Assembly: GCF_000021805.1 (NCBI RefSeq) | Contig: NC_011726.1 | Coordinates: 868,001 to 932,000 of the forward strand | Length of the DNA stretch: 64,000 bases | DNA from: Rippkaea orientalis PCC 8801 | GTDB lineage: Bacteria > Cyanobacteriota > Cyanobacteriia > Cyanobacteriales > Microcystaceae | Reading direction: 5' to 3' | In this document: positions 45,946-55,003 of the stretch, piece by piece | Layout of the letters: each line of letters opens with the position of its first letter | Numbering within the stretch: the first letter of the stretch is position 1 | The notes under the pieces: generated by a model | Database searches by the model: none | Told to the model about the DNA's origin: nothing | Seen by the model: only the letters and a program-made list of their open reading frames with translations | Made by a program: the position numbers and the translations under genes

Positions 45946-46848
45946 TTAATTACAAGGTTTAGTTCGACTAATTTGTAGAACAATTTGATCAATCGATGAC
46001 ACAAGAGCCGAACCCGATACACTGGGATTATTGGCGAGAATGCTAAAAATCACCTGGCCAAAGTAGGGATGGTTCATATACCCTGATAAAGCCCGAACCC
46101 CTCGTAATGTCCCTGTTTTAGCATAAACAGTTCCTTGAGCCGTGGTGTTCTTCATGCGATTGCGTAGGGTTCCACTGATGCCCGCCACGGGCAAAGAAGC
46201 ATAAAAAACATTATTTCCTGGGGCATAGTGCATAGAGCGTAAGGTCGTTACTAATGCCCTTGGAGTAGCGGCATTCTTACGAGATAACCCTGAACCATCG
46301 GCCAGACGAAAACTATTCGGGTCAACCCCAATTTGGGCTAAAATGGACTTAGCTACGCTCGCTCCACCAATATGTTTTAAAAGGGTATCAGCATAATAAT
46401 TATTGCTATTGATATTGGTGACATTAATCCAATTTTGGACTGATTTAGAGCCAATTTTCCCTTGAGGATTCAGCCGTTGTAAGGCAGCAGCCGTGGTAAA
46501 TAATTTGGTATTAGAAGCAGGGATAAAAAATTTATCAGGGTTATGACTATACAAAGTCGTTCCGCCTTCTAAGGTTTCGGCTAAAATTCCCCAATTATTT
46601 TGATAACGGCCAATAATTTTATTAATGGCTGGTTCAATTAAAGCAGCACAAGTTCCAGGTGCTCCCGTTTCTGGCGGTGGAACATAGATATCAATTGGTT
46701 CTTCTTGTAAATACTGGGTATCGTCTGGGATAGAGTTAATTTCATTCCCTAGAGACGGGGAAGTCCAAGCAGTCGTCGCAAGCGCAACAATCGCCAGGAT
46801 ATGAGGAAAAGAACGTAAGAATTTCATGGGTTTAATGTTTCCATTCAC
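45946..46848 (-). CDS. Short S13 D-Ala-D-Ala carboxypeptidase (DacB-like)
   Basis: The 300-residue exported protein keeps the three active-site motifs of peptidase family S13: SNTK in FIPASNTKLFT near residue 113, the DGSGLSRKN motif near 183, and KTG in VYAKTGTLRG near 244. The N-terminal signal is at about 10-30, followed by a Pro-rich linker. It lacks the large inserted domains II and III of PBP4, so it is far shorter than the usual 430-480 residues. It should trim or cross-link peptidoglycan stem peptides in the periplasm. ATG 46848 or 46827 could be the start. Confidence 0.85.
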   Translation of the reverse strand: MNGNIKPMKFLRSFPHILAIVALATTAWTSPSLGNEINSIPDDTQYLQEEPIDIYVPPPETGAPGTCAALIEPAINKIIGRYQNNWGILAETLEGGTTLYSHNPDKFFIPASNTKLFTTAAALQRLNPQGKIGSKSVQNWINVTNINSNNYYADTLLKHIGGASVAKSILAQIGVDPNSFRLADGSGLSRKNAATPRALVTTLRSMHYAPGNNVFYASLPVAGISGTLRNRMKNTTAQGTVYAKTGTLRGVRALSGYMNHPYFGQVIFSILANNPSVSGSALVSSIDQIVLQISRTKPCN

Positions 46849-47002
46849 TATTTGTCACACCAAACACATTTTAAGCAAAGCAAAAATGCCTAGGAAGATT
46901 GAGTTACAGTTGATGACAATCTAAATTACCTAGGGGTGATTAGTCAAGCTATTCGAGGCAATGGGGAACAGGGAAGGGGTCAAATGATAATAAATGTTAA
47001 TT

Positions 47003-48025
47003 TTACCAACTCAATAAAGGTCGGAACCCGTGTTTAAGGGATGCTTCACCAATTTGCTCCATTTTAGGAACGCTAATTTGATTGCGTCCCCAAGAAAAAT
47101 TCGTGTGCCAGCCTTCAAATTCTAATAAAATTCCTTCAGCAAAACAGGCAAACATCTGACGAGAGGGAATATCCATACTGACAATTTCCATGATTTTCCA
47201 GTCAATATCCAGGGAATGCTCAACAATGCCCCCTTTGAGGACATAAACATCCGGGTGTTGAACTTGGGTTCCTAAATTTTTAGGGTAGCCACCATCGATA
47301 ATTAAACAGGGTTTTTTCAAGGTTTCTGGGTTAATTTCCACCCCTTTGGGCATACTGGCCACCCAAACAATAATATCAGCTTGGGGTAGGGCTTCTTCTA
47401 GCTCCATAATTTTACCCCGTCCTAATTCTGCCTGTAATCCCTGTAATCGCTCTTGATTTCGGGCAATTAACAATAGTTCTGCCACATCGGTTTTTTGATC
47501 TAACCAACGACAGACCGCACTGCCAATGTCTCCCGTTGCCCCACAAACGGCTACAGTCGCTTGGGATAAGTCCAGTCCTAATTGAGCAGAAACTTGTTCA
47601 AGCTGACGGCAGATAATGTAGGCCGTGTGGGTATTGCCTGTGGTGAAGCGTTCAAACTCTAACTCCACGTTGCGGACTTGTTTATTCTCTTTGAGGTTAA
47701 ATTCTTCAAAAATAATCGAGGAAAAGCCCCCTAATGCCGTGATATTAAGGTCTGCTTTTTGGGCTAAGGCCATGGCATTTAAAATCTTGCGAATAGCTGC
47801 TTTAATACGGCGATTTACCAGCATTTCTGGTAAAAAACAGGATTCTACATATTTTCCCTCAATAATTTGTCCTGTCACGCTGGTGACATGAAAATGATCC
47901 ACAATTTGAGGGGGTGCCGCACACCAAAAATCCAGCCCTTGATTGGCATATTCAGGATAGCCAAGGGCTTCAGCCACTTGTTGGGCGTGTTCTAAACTGG
48001 TAAGATGACCGATCAGACCAAACAT
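47003..48025 (-). CDS. Long-chain acyl-[acyl-carrier-protein] reductase (AAR)
   Basis: The 340-residue enzyme reduces fatty acyl-ACP to fatty aldehyde, the first step of cyanobacterial alkane synthesis. It starts [15 protein letters not shown] and has [32 protein letters not shown] and the NADPH-binding [14 protein letters not shown] near residue 164. It ends [27 protein letters not shown]. Sequence and length match AAR. The usual partner, aldehyde-deformylating oxygenase, is not adjacent; instead a repeat-rich gap and an unrelated gene lie upstream. Many cyanobacteria keep the two adjacent, so the partner must be elsewhere or lost. Confidence 0.95.
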   Translation of the reverse strand: MFGLIGHLTSLEHAQQVAEALGYPEYANQGLDFWCAAPPQIVDHFHVTSVTGQIIEGKYVESCFLPEMLVNRRIKAAIRKILNAMALAQKADLNITALGGFSSIIFEEFNLKENKQVRNVELEFERFTTGNTHTAYIICRQLEQVSAQLGLDLSQATVAVCGATGDIGSAVCRWLDQKTDVAELLLIARNQERLQGLQAELGRGKIMELEEALPQADIIVWVASMPKGVEINPETLKKPCLIIDGGYPKNLGTQVQHPDVYVLKGGIVEHSLDIDWKIMEIVSMDIPSRQMFACFAEGILLEFEGWHTNFSWGRNQISVPKMEQIGEASLKHGFRPLLSW

Positions 48026-48094
48026 TGATTACTTTTTGAATGAAACTATGCTTAACAAGGCAGAAATTAGGGACAGATACTAAAAAAATATTTA

Positions 48095-48205
48095 AGACCC
48101 TTAATAATATTACAGGAAAACGCATTCAAAGCCCACCAGCGTAGCGTCCCTGACGGGGTGGGATGTGGAATGACCGCCTTTAGGCGGAGTGACAACTCCT
48201 GATTT
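48095..48205 (+). mobile_element. Possible IS605-type right-end relic
   Basis: A hairpin CCGCCTTTAGGCGG (48171-48184) followed by AGTGACAAC resembles the right end at 31911-31934 (GCCTTTAGGC then GAGTATCAA). The preceding bases show no tnpB frame. It lies upstream of AAR, where the ado gene is found in many relatives. Only the palindrome is certain. Confidence 0.3.
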
Positions 48206-48312
48206 TTTGTGCTAGGATAATTTCCGCGATCGCGTAAAATGTTTATTTTAGAATACAAGCTGAGGGCTAAAACCCACTAATATCAAGCCATAAATGAGGC
48301 AAATTGATTAAA

Positions 48313-49488
48313 TTAGACGAAGGGTTTGATGGTTTCAACAAGGGTGCTGGCAGCTTGTAGATAAGGCTCATGATCCTTCAGAGATTTAGCGGCTGTATAC
48401 AGCTTTGATTCGATTTCTGCCAAAGGTTTGCCACTTTGCAGTAGTTGTTCTAATAAATCGTCTAAGGTATAACTTCTTAACATTGACCAATCTTGTCCGC
48501 TTCTATCCCAGGGATGGAATAATAAGGAAAATAGAAGGATTTTTGCCTGTAAAGGATTAGTATATTGCACAATTTGCAGACGCAATTCAAAAATGTCATA
48601 GGTTTTCGTTTTCGGTGCAGGTGGAGGCGGCACAGATACACTGTTCCTGATTTGTTGTATCTCAGTCTTCATTTGTTCTGATGTGATATCAATCACGGAG
48701 GTGTCAAATGCTAGGTCTTGAAATTGGTTGTTTTTGCCTGATTGGTTGGGAGTATAATTAATATTATTGAGGGGAATAATTTGAGTACTGTAGCTAGATA
48801 CGATTGTCTGGTTTTTAGCGTCAATGCTTACGGATAGATCTTCATAGAAAGCCTCAAGTTTCGTTAAAATAACTTTAGAGATTGCTAAATATAAATTTCT
48901 TTTGTTGATTTTACCAATTAATTGATTAAAAGCAATTTCAAGGTCAGCGCGATTTGGATATTTTTGTAGAAGCTCTGAAATCAGATTTTTTAAGCCATGA
49001 GAATTAATTTGATCGAGGTTGTTTTCCCACTGCTCACGAGATAAAGCAAAAATTAATTTTTTAATCCTCTCGCTTTGTTCATGCTTATTCAAGCTTTCAA
49101 CAGCTTGTTCTAGAAGAAATTCTTTATTAGTAATATGGGTTGATTGAACCGGAACATCAACTTCTTCTAAAAAATCGTTATCTTGATGAGAATCTCGATA
49201 AATGTAATCAATTTGATCAAAAATTATTTTGGCAACTGGAGCATAAACTTTAGGACGATTTAAACTTTTTACTAATTTATAAAGAGATAATTTTAATTGA
49301 TCTCGATTAGGGATAATTTGGACTAATTCTAAAATTAATTCTTTAAGGGAATAACTATTAAGAATATTGGGGTCATTTTCCCAGGATTTTTTCGCAAGAC
49401 AGAAAATTAATTTTCTGATTCTTAAAGATTCTTGATGATTCTCTAAATATTGAACGCTGTTGTTAAAAACATCAGATGATAATTGCAT
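48313..49488 (-). CDS. Protein with three copies of an ~80-residue helical repeat, unknown
   Basis: The 391-residue protein has three related segments. The first (about 18-97) has LIFCLAKKSWENDPNILNSY then SLKELILELVQ. The second (about 135-215) has LIFALSREQWENNLDQINSH then GLKNLISELLQ. The third (about 311-390) has LLFSLLFHPWDRSGQDW then LRSYTLDDLLEQLLQ. Each has a Phe-x-Leu helix, a conserved Trp, a short loop and two helices ending in a Leu/Ile-rich segment. A Pro-rich linker (VPPPPAPK) precedes the third. No signal peptide or named domain was recognised. It may be a protein-protein interaction repeat; the function is unknown. Confidence 0.7.
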   Translation of the reverse strand: MQLSSDVFNNSVQYLENHQESLRIRKLIFCLAKKSWENDPNILNSYSLKELILELVQIIPNRDQLKLSLYKLVKSLNRPKVYAPVAKIIFDQIDYIYRDSHQDNDFLEEVDVPVQSTHITNKEFLLEQAVESLNKHEQSERIKKLIFALSREQWENNLDQINSHGLKNLISELLQKYPNRADLEIAFNQLIGKINKRNLYLAISKVILTKLEAFYEDLSVSIDAKNQTIVSSYSTQIIPLNNINYTPNQSGKNNQFQDLAFDTSVIDITSEQMKTEIQQIRNSVSVPPPPAPKTKTYDIFELRLQIVQYTNPLQAKILLFSLLFHPWDRSGQDWSMLRSYTLDDLLEQLLQSGKPLAEIESKLYTAAKSLKDHEPYLQAASTLVETIKPFV

Positions 49489-49833
49489 AATTACCTCTTA
49501 AACCCCAAAGGAATCAGTGGCTAAACAGAAACTAAGAATTTTTGTGTTATTGGTGGCTATAGGACAAATAGCCTAGTCTTCTAGTATTTTACTCAGAATT
49601 ATCAAAAATTCCCCCCCTAATCCCTAACCATGTTCCATCATTCGTTAGATTGACTGTTCCTTATTTACCATCCCTTGTTCTAGAATATAGTCTTTGCAAC
49701 TGTTGGTCAAAATTTCTTTTCCCAGGATGAGTCTTCCGAAAAGTTATCGAGCATATCTGATAAAACTAAAAAAAGGTCTTAATTGTTTCAGTGTTGGCTC
49801 CAATTCAGCTTAGAATAATCTAGGAACGGCTCA
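49489..49833. other. 345-bp intergenic region between divergent genes
   Basis: Apart from a small hairpin (GGCTATAGGACAAATAGCC near 49555) nothing was recognised. It must hold promoters for both neighbours. Confidence 0.3.
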
Positions 49834-50520
49834 ATGGCAACATTTAACTCCGTGATACAGTCTAACGATAAAACCATGATTCAGGTAGCGGTATTACTCA
49901 CTCGCTACGGGTTTGACCTTGGAGGACTGTCTCCTCTGGAAGTAATCGACAAGTGGTTGACCTCCTATTCAGCACACTGGATACGTTTGGCGATTGTTGA
50001 AGCTTTATATCAAGGCCGCTACAAAGCAGTCTCTATTGAACAAATTCTTCGTCTGTGGCAACGACGATCTAGGGTAACTTTTCACTTTAACCATGAATTT
50101 GAACGGTTGATTTGTCGGCATTTGCTTCTTGAGCATTCAACTCCAACAAATAATCAGCCTCAATCTTCTTTGAAAAATCTTCAACACCACATAGCGGATG
50201 AGCAAGACTCTGTTGAGACTTCTCTCATTCTAGATCATACCATCAAGACACCAGAATCCTCTCAGGTTTCTTTACCAATCCCAAGGGAAAATGCTCCTAA
50301 GATCTTTAACGACAGACATCCGTCTTCAGTCTCTCCTTTGACAAAGATTGACTCTGAACCAGACCCCTCAGACCATAAACCTTCTGTATCTTACCAAACT
50401 CCACTGATGTTAACTGATGGCAAGACTCCTTCGTCTATTCATCAATTTGTTCCCTATGCTGATGATTCTCATCTCTATACTAAACTTAGGGCAGTACTCC
50501 ATCAGAGATTAGTTGAATGA
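49834..50520 (+). CDS. Conserved-looking cyanobacterial protein, unknown
   Basis: The 228-residue protein has an ordered N-terminal region (about 14-95) with ETY-like helices: VAVLLTRYGFDLGGLSPLEVIDKWLT, then HWIRLAIVEALYQGRYKAVSIEQIL and LWQRRSRVTFHFNHEFERLICRHLL. The rest (about 100-200) is low complexity, rich in Ser, Pro, Gln and Asp, and ends with a short helix (HLYTKLRAVLHQRLVE). No signal peptide or TM. The N-terminal pattern looks like a domain found only in cyanobacteria, but I cannot name it. It is convergent with hrcA. Confidence 0.55.
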   Translation: MATFNSVIQSNDKTMIQVAVLLTRYGFDLGGLSPLEVIDKWLTSYSAHWIRLAIVEALYQGRYKAVSIEQILRLWQRRSRVTFHFNHEFERLICRHLLLEHSTPTNNQPQSSLKNLQHHIADEQDSVETSLILDHTIKTPESSQVSLPIPRENAPKIFNDRHPSSVSPLTKIDSEPDPSDHKPSVSYQTPLMLTDGKTPSSIHQFVPYADDSHLYTKLRAVLHQRLVE

Positions 50521-50549
50521 GATTTCCCTCCACCATGGCATAAACTTTT

Positions 50550-51632
50550 TTAACTTAACGCTTCTGAGAGATAATCTGCGGTTGATTCTACTAACGGAAT
50601 AATATTCTCATAAACCATCCGAGTCGGTCCAATAACCCCAACACTACCAACGGGAATATCTCTTTGTTGATAAACAGCCGAAATCAGTGAACAGGGACGC
50701 ATGGGTTCTAAAGGATTTTCTGAACCAATTCTAATAGTCACTCCTTTAGTTAGTGATTGATTCCTAGGAAGATCAAAAATCAAAGGCAAAAGTTGATCCT
50801 GTTGTTCTTCAAGAAGATGTAACAACATTTGCACCTGTTGTAATTGAGAAAATTCTGGTTGACGCAACACTTCAGATAACCCATGAATCATAATTGGGGT
50901 AGAAATAGATGACTTTAAATGTTCCTGCAATTGGAACAATAAAAGCTTTAAAAATTCAGTATATTGAACAAATTCTTGGTCGACTTTCTGCCAATTTAAT
51001 GCCATTAAATCTGATAAATTTTTACCTTTTAAATGGGTATTCAAAAAGTTAGAAATAAGTTGCAACTCTTGAGCCAATAATTCTTCGTTTTGTCCGTCTT
51101 CATTAAGAACAGATTGAGGAAGATCCATTAAAATAGATTCCGTTTGATAACTATCAGTCACAATGATCAAAATTACCTGTTTTGCAGAAGCGGGTATTAA
51201 TTGAACATGGCGTAATTGATTCGCGGAAGTTTGTGGCAGAGTAATTAAAGCAATATAGCCACTAAAATTCGCTAAAATTTGCGTTGCTCTGTGAATTAAC
51301 GTTTCAAAACTAAAACTTTCTTTGGCTAATTTTTGACTCAGATGCTGTTCGATTTTTTGTCCTATTCTATCATCAGGCGTGATTAAATTATCAACATAAA
51401 TTCGATATCCTCCATCAGAAGGAATCCGACCAGCAGAGGGATGGGGTTGATACAATAAACCCGCTTTTTCTAATTGCCCCAAAGCATTCCGAATCGTTGC
51501 TGAACTCACACTAAAATTGTACTCCTGAACCAAGGTTTTTGAGCCAACAGGTTCGGCTGTGGCAATATAGTGTTGAATGGTTGCCCGTAGAATATTTTGA
51601 TAGCGTTTAGTTAAAGGGGTTGGTATTGTCAT
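50550..51632 (-). CDS. hrcA: Heat-inducible transcription repressor HrcA
   Basis: The 360-residue repressor controls chaperone genes through CIRCE operators. The N-terminal winged helix has YQNILRATIQHYIATAEPVGSKTL and SVSSATIRNALGQLEKAGLLYQPHPSAGRIPSDGGYRIYVD, the family signature. The C-terminal GAF-like domain ends with SLISAVYQQRDIPVGSVGVIGPTRMVYENIIPLV. Length is normal. No CIRCE element (TTAGCACTC-N9-GAGTGCTAA) was found in the window, so its targets (groESL, dnaK) lie elsewhere. Start ATG 51632. Confidence 0.96.
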   Translation of the reverse strand: MTIPTPLTKRYQNILRATIQHYIATAEPVGSKTLVQEYNFSVSSATIRNALGQLEKAGLLYQPHPSAGRIPSDGGYRIYVDNLITPDDRIGQKIEQHLSQKLAKESFSFETLIHRATQILANFSGYIALITLPQTSANQLRHVQLIPASAKQVILIIVTDSYQTESILMDLPQSVLNEDGQNEELLAQELQLISNFLNTHLKGKNLSDLMALNWQKVDQEFVQYTEFLKLLLFQLQEHLKSSISTPIMIHGLSEVLRQPEFSQLQQVQMLLHLLEEQQDQLLPLIFDLPRNQSLTKGVTIRIGSENPLEPMRPCSLISAVYQQRDIPVGSVGVIGPTRMVYENIIPLVESTADYLSEALS

Positions 51633-51796
51633 AGGGGTAATTATTAATCTTTGATAAAGAAACTAGGATGATGAATTTATATCGGTTTATACTAAAAGTA
51701 GTTAAAAGCGAAAATGGACAACTGCATTGGTTAAAAAAATTCGACCATGATTGATTTTGCCCACAGCCCTAAATTATTTGTGATTAAACAAGGTTT

Positions 51797-52156
51797 TTAG
51801 TAATGGGCGATCGCGGGATCAACATGAAGAGAATAGGCATCAATGCCACCAATAATATTCTTAACATTGGTAAACCCATTATTCAGTAACCATTGACACA
51901 TCTGGGCTGAACGCATACCATGATGACAAATCACTAAGGTTTCTACATCAGGATTAAAGCGACTTTTTATGTGAACTGACCACTCAGCAAATTGACTTAA
52001 AGGAAGAACCTCAAACCCTTCAATATAGGCAATGTCTACCTCATGGGGTTCACGGACATCAATTAGTTGTATTTTACCCTCTAGGTGCTCAAGTTGATTC
52101 AAACGAGCAGCCAGTTCAGTGACTGTAATCTGGGGAAGAGATTGATATTGATACAT
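51797..52156 (-). CDS. Rhodanese-like domain protein
   Basis: The 119-residue single-domain rhodanese has IQLIDVREPHEVDIAYIEGFEVLPL and the active-site loop VICHHGMRSAQMC with the catalytic Cys. It ends with GFTNVKNIIGGIDAYSLHVDP. Single-domain rhodaneses transfer or carry sulfur, or act as a thioredoxin-like redox partner. The loop CHHGMRS is the version common in cyanobacteria. It lies 164 bp upstream of hrcA in the same direction. Confidence 0.9.
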   Translation of the reverse strand: MYQYQSLPQITVTELAARLNQLEHLEGKIQLIDVREPHEVDIAYIEGFEVLPLSQFAEWSVHIKSRFNPDVETLVICHHGMRSAQMCQWLLNNGFTNVKNIIGGIDAYSLHVDPAIAHY

Positions 52157-52332
52157 AACCTAGCCGTTAATTGTGTCGTAAACCCTAAAAGATTATTGTA
52201 TAGCTTAGCTGAAGAAGTTTGGCAACAGCATAGCCTAACCCTAAGTTTTGCTAACGGTTGACTCTTTGCTGCTTTAATCCACAAACCAGATTACAATTAT
52301 TGATAGTTATTGGTCACTAACAACAAATTACC

Positions 52333-54018
52333 GTGAAGCTGCGTTCTTTCTTCATTACCCTAGCCATCAGCGTCCTTATTCTGTTATCTTTGGCCGGTGG
52401 TAGCCTTTATTGGATTTTAGCTCAAAGTCCCCTCAATTTAGTCTCAGGAGGTGTGCTTAGGGAACCCATCACCGCAATTTTTGTCCCTAAACAAGCTCCT
52501 GTGATGATATCGTTGTTAGTTAATCCCGATCGCCTAGAAGCCTTAGCCAAGTTGATCGCTTTTCCTCAAAATAGACGGCGATCGCATCAACAATTTTTAA
52601 CCTTAGAAAAACAACTTTTAGCTCAAACTGGACTCGATTATTCTAGCCAAATTCAACCTTGGTTAGGGGAAGAAATAACCCTCGCTGTGACTTCCCTTGA
52701 TTTTGATCGTAACCCTGATAATGGGGTTCAACCTGGCTATTTATTAGCCATTACTACCAAAGATTCCCAATTAGCCAAAGAATTTCTCCAAAGTTCCTAT
52801 TCTAAAGACGCGATCGCCGGAACTTCTGATCTGATTTTTGAACCCTACAAAGGGGTGAATTTAATCTATCAAAAAAACCGTGACACTGACGTTAATCAGA
52901 CCCTATCGGCTACTGCTATTTTAAATAACGTGGTCTTGTTTGCCAATCATCCCAAAATTCTCCGGGATGCCATCAATAACGTTCAAGTTCCCGATTTAAA
53001 CCTCAAACAGTCCCCTAGCTATCAAGAAGCGTTAAAAACGATTACTGAACCGCGAATTGGACTGATTTATGCTAATTTTCCATCCTTATCCGCTTGGTTG
53101 GGCAATTTACCCCTCCCCGAACTGCCAGAAATTACCCAAACCCTAACAGTGGCTTTTTCAGTAAAATCTGAGGGATTAGTCGCCCAAACCGCCTTAATTG
53201 GGGGTTCAAAAGCCCAAGATCGCCTCCCGGTTTTATCCCAACCTGTCAGTACATTAGCTTATATTCCACCCAATAGCATCTTAACCGCCGCCGGAACCGA
53301 CTTAAATCAATTGTGGAGAGAAATCGAGACAGGACTCGCTACTGAAAGTCCTCTACAACAGGTGTTAAACCAGGCGATAACTTCCCTCCAAGAACCTTTA
53401 GGGGTAAATTTGCCTAAGGAGATTTTTCCATGGGTTGAAGGAGAATTTAGCCTAGGGTTACTACCCCATCCCCATAGTGGTGAACCTGATTGGATTTTTG
53501 TTGCGCAGAAGGTTCCAGGGGTGAATATGAGCGAGATTTTGGAAAAACTCGATGAATTAGCCCAAGAAAAAGGTTATAGCATCGGTAACTTACCCTTATT
53601 AGACACAACCGTCACGGCTTGGACGAAATTGACTACAGCAAAGGGCAATCATAACAGCAGTCTAACACAATTAGCGGCGCAAGTCAGTGGGTTATATTCA
53701 GAAACCGATCAATACGTTATTTTTGCCACATCAGTTGAAGCGATGTCTCAGGCACTTTCGACTTCAGAAAATACCATAATTCGTAGTGAGAAATTGCAGC
53801 AAGCCATTGCCGGATTGTCTGCTGAAAATGATGGTTATTTGTATATTGATTGGAGTCAAGGACAAAAATTATTAGAGCAAAAATTCCCCATTGTTAAGGT
53901 AGTTGAATTATCGATCAAACCCCTATTAAATAATTTGCGATCACTGACGATTAGTAGTCAAGGAAGTCAGAATAGTATCCGCAGGGGGACGGTTTTCTTT
54001 AATTTAGGGGTACGTTAA
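52333..54018 (+). CDS. DUF3352 family membrane-anchored protein
   Basis: The 561-residue protein starts at GTG (52333) with a membrane anchor (about residues 8-30, ITLAISVLILLSLAGGSLYWIL). The body contains APVMISLLVNPDRLEALAKL, then WLGEEITLAVTSLDFDRNPDNG and VEGEFSLGLLPHP, hallmarks of the DUF3352 family of cyanobacteria. Repeated halves with alternating beta strands suggest a duplicated domain. It is anchored to the membrane with the body outside the cytoplasm. No enzyme motif is seen. The function is unknown. Confidence 0.75.
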   Translation: MKLRSFFITLAISVLILLSLAGGSLYWILAQSPLNLVSGGVLREPITAIFVPKQAPVMISLLVNPDRLEALAKLIAFPQNRRRSHQQFLTLEKQLLAQTGLDYSSQIQPWLGEEITLAVTSLDFDRNPDNGVQPGYLLAITTKDSQLAKEFLQSSYSKDAIAGTSDLIFEPYKGVNLIYQKNRDTDVNQTLSATAILNNVVLFANHPKILRDAINNVQVPDLNLKQSPSYQEALKTITEPRIGLIYANFPSLSAWLGNLPLPELPEITQTLTVAFSVKSEGLVAQTALIGGSKAQDRLPVLSQPVSTLAYIPPNSILTAAGTDLNQLWREIETGLATESPLQQVLNQAITSLQEPLGVNLPKEIFPWVEGEFSLGLLPHPHSGEPDWIFVAQKVPGVNMSEILEKLDELAQEKGYSIGNLPLLDTTVTAWTKLTTAKGNHNSSLTQLAAQVSGLYSETDQYVIFATSVEAMSQALSTSENTIIRSEKLQQAIAGLSAENDGYLYIDWSQGQKLLEQKFPIVKVVELSIKPLLNNLRSLTISSQGSQNSIRRGTVFFNLGVR

Positions 54019-54055
54019 TTCAGTTATCAAAAGAAAAGTAGAGGTCAATTAATGT

Positions 54056-54496
54056 TTAGAAAATAGGGTCAACTTTATTGGTGAACCCAGACGCTTTAAA
54101 TTGCTTTAATTTTAGGGGAGTCGGTTGATCGGAAGGAACCGTAATTCTTAGTTCAAATTCGCTAATTCCTGGGGGAACTTCAGGAATTGATCCCAGACGA
54201 CTACGATTTTGTAATATAGGTTCATTATTCGCATCATAAACCCGTCCAAAAACATCGGCATCATAAACCATTTTTCCTGATAAATTTTGTGCCTTACCTA
54301 TTAAAATATAACAATCGGCCGGTAAACTTGACCCCCCACTGGTAACATTACCTTCTGCTAATTCAGAGGGACAATTTTTGTAATCAATATCAAGAATTTT
54401 AATAGGAGTTAAAGCTAACGCTGGAGGAGTGAACCAGGCAGTAGAGAGCCACAGTAAACCAGAAACCAGAAAAAAGGCGATCGCTCGAAATTTCAT
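54056..54496 (-). CDS. Exported small protein, FxLYD-like beta fold
   Basis: The 146-residue protein has a signal peptide (about 1-28, IAFFLVSGLLWLSTAWFTPPALA). The mature domain has two Cys (YKNCPSEL and ADCYILIG) and the alternating pattern GKAQNLSGKMVYDADVFGRVYD, IPEVPPGISEFELRITVP. That pattern (N-S/G-x-K then a later P-G-x-x-x-F) is like the FxLYD family. It is probably a periplasmic or lumenal protein of unknown function. It is convergent with the DUF3352 gene, whose stop is 37 bp away. Confidence 0.6.
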   Translation of the reverse strand: MKFRAIAFFLVSGLLWLSTAWFTPPALALTPIKILDIDYKNCPSELAEGNVTSGGSSLPADCYILIGKAQNLSGKMVYDADVFGRVYDANNEPILQNRSRLGSIPEVPPGISEFELRITVPSDQPTPLKLKQFKASGFTNKVDPIF

Positions 54497-54699
54497 AAAA
54501 GATAAAATTCCTAAAATTAATCAATTTAGATAACTATAATATCAAAATTTAGTGACCATCGATACCAATTTTTACCCCCTGATAATTCTCGAAAAACTCG
54601 CTATCATGAGGAACAGCTAGATTTATGCCACCATAGTGACGTAAATCACTATTTACTTAAGATAACTAGCACATCCCCCTAATAGTTTCAGGAAAACCT

Positions 54700-54975
54700 A
54701 TGATTGAATCATCCATGAATGGACTCGATGAAATACAGTTACCCCGCGAAGAAAGAGTGATTGAGATTAAGAATCTCATAGAAACCCTGCATATTGCCGA
54801 TGAAATCGCCAGTAAAGGGTATTTAATTACTAGCTCAGAACTAGCTGATTTAATGAATATTAACCCCAGTGCAGTTACCAGTAGAGGCAATGAATGGAAT
54901 TGGCGTAATTGGCTTGTTTCAAAGGTTAGACGAGAAGGGAATCAATATTTGTGGCAACTTGAACGAGTTGATTAA
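54700..54975 (+). CDS. Small helix-turn-helix-like protein, unknown
   Basis: The 91-residue protein has a helical N-terminus (LPREERVIEIKNLIETLHIADEI) and a short HTH-like stretch (YLITSSELADLMNINPSAVTSRGNEWNWRNW) with the feel of a MerR or phage-type winged helix, followed by VSKVRREGNQYLWQLERV. Small proteins of this kind are frequent in cyanobacterial genomes. DNA binding is inferred from the pattern. It lies directly left of the tnpB element but its reading frame looks complete. Confidence 0.55.
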   Translation: MIESSMNGLDEIQLPREERVIEIKNLIETLHIADEIASKGYLITSSELADLMNINPSAVTSRGNEWNWRNWLVSKVRREGNQYLWQLERVD

Positions 54976-55003
54976 TCAAAAACTCTAGTTAGGATAGCTG
55001 TCA

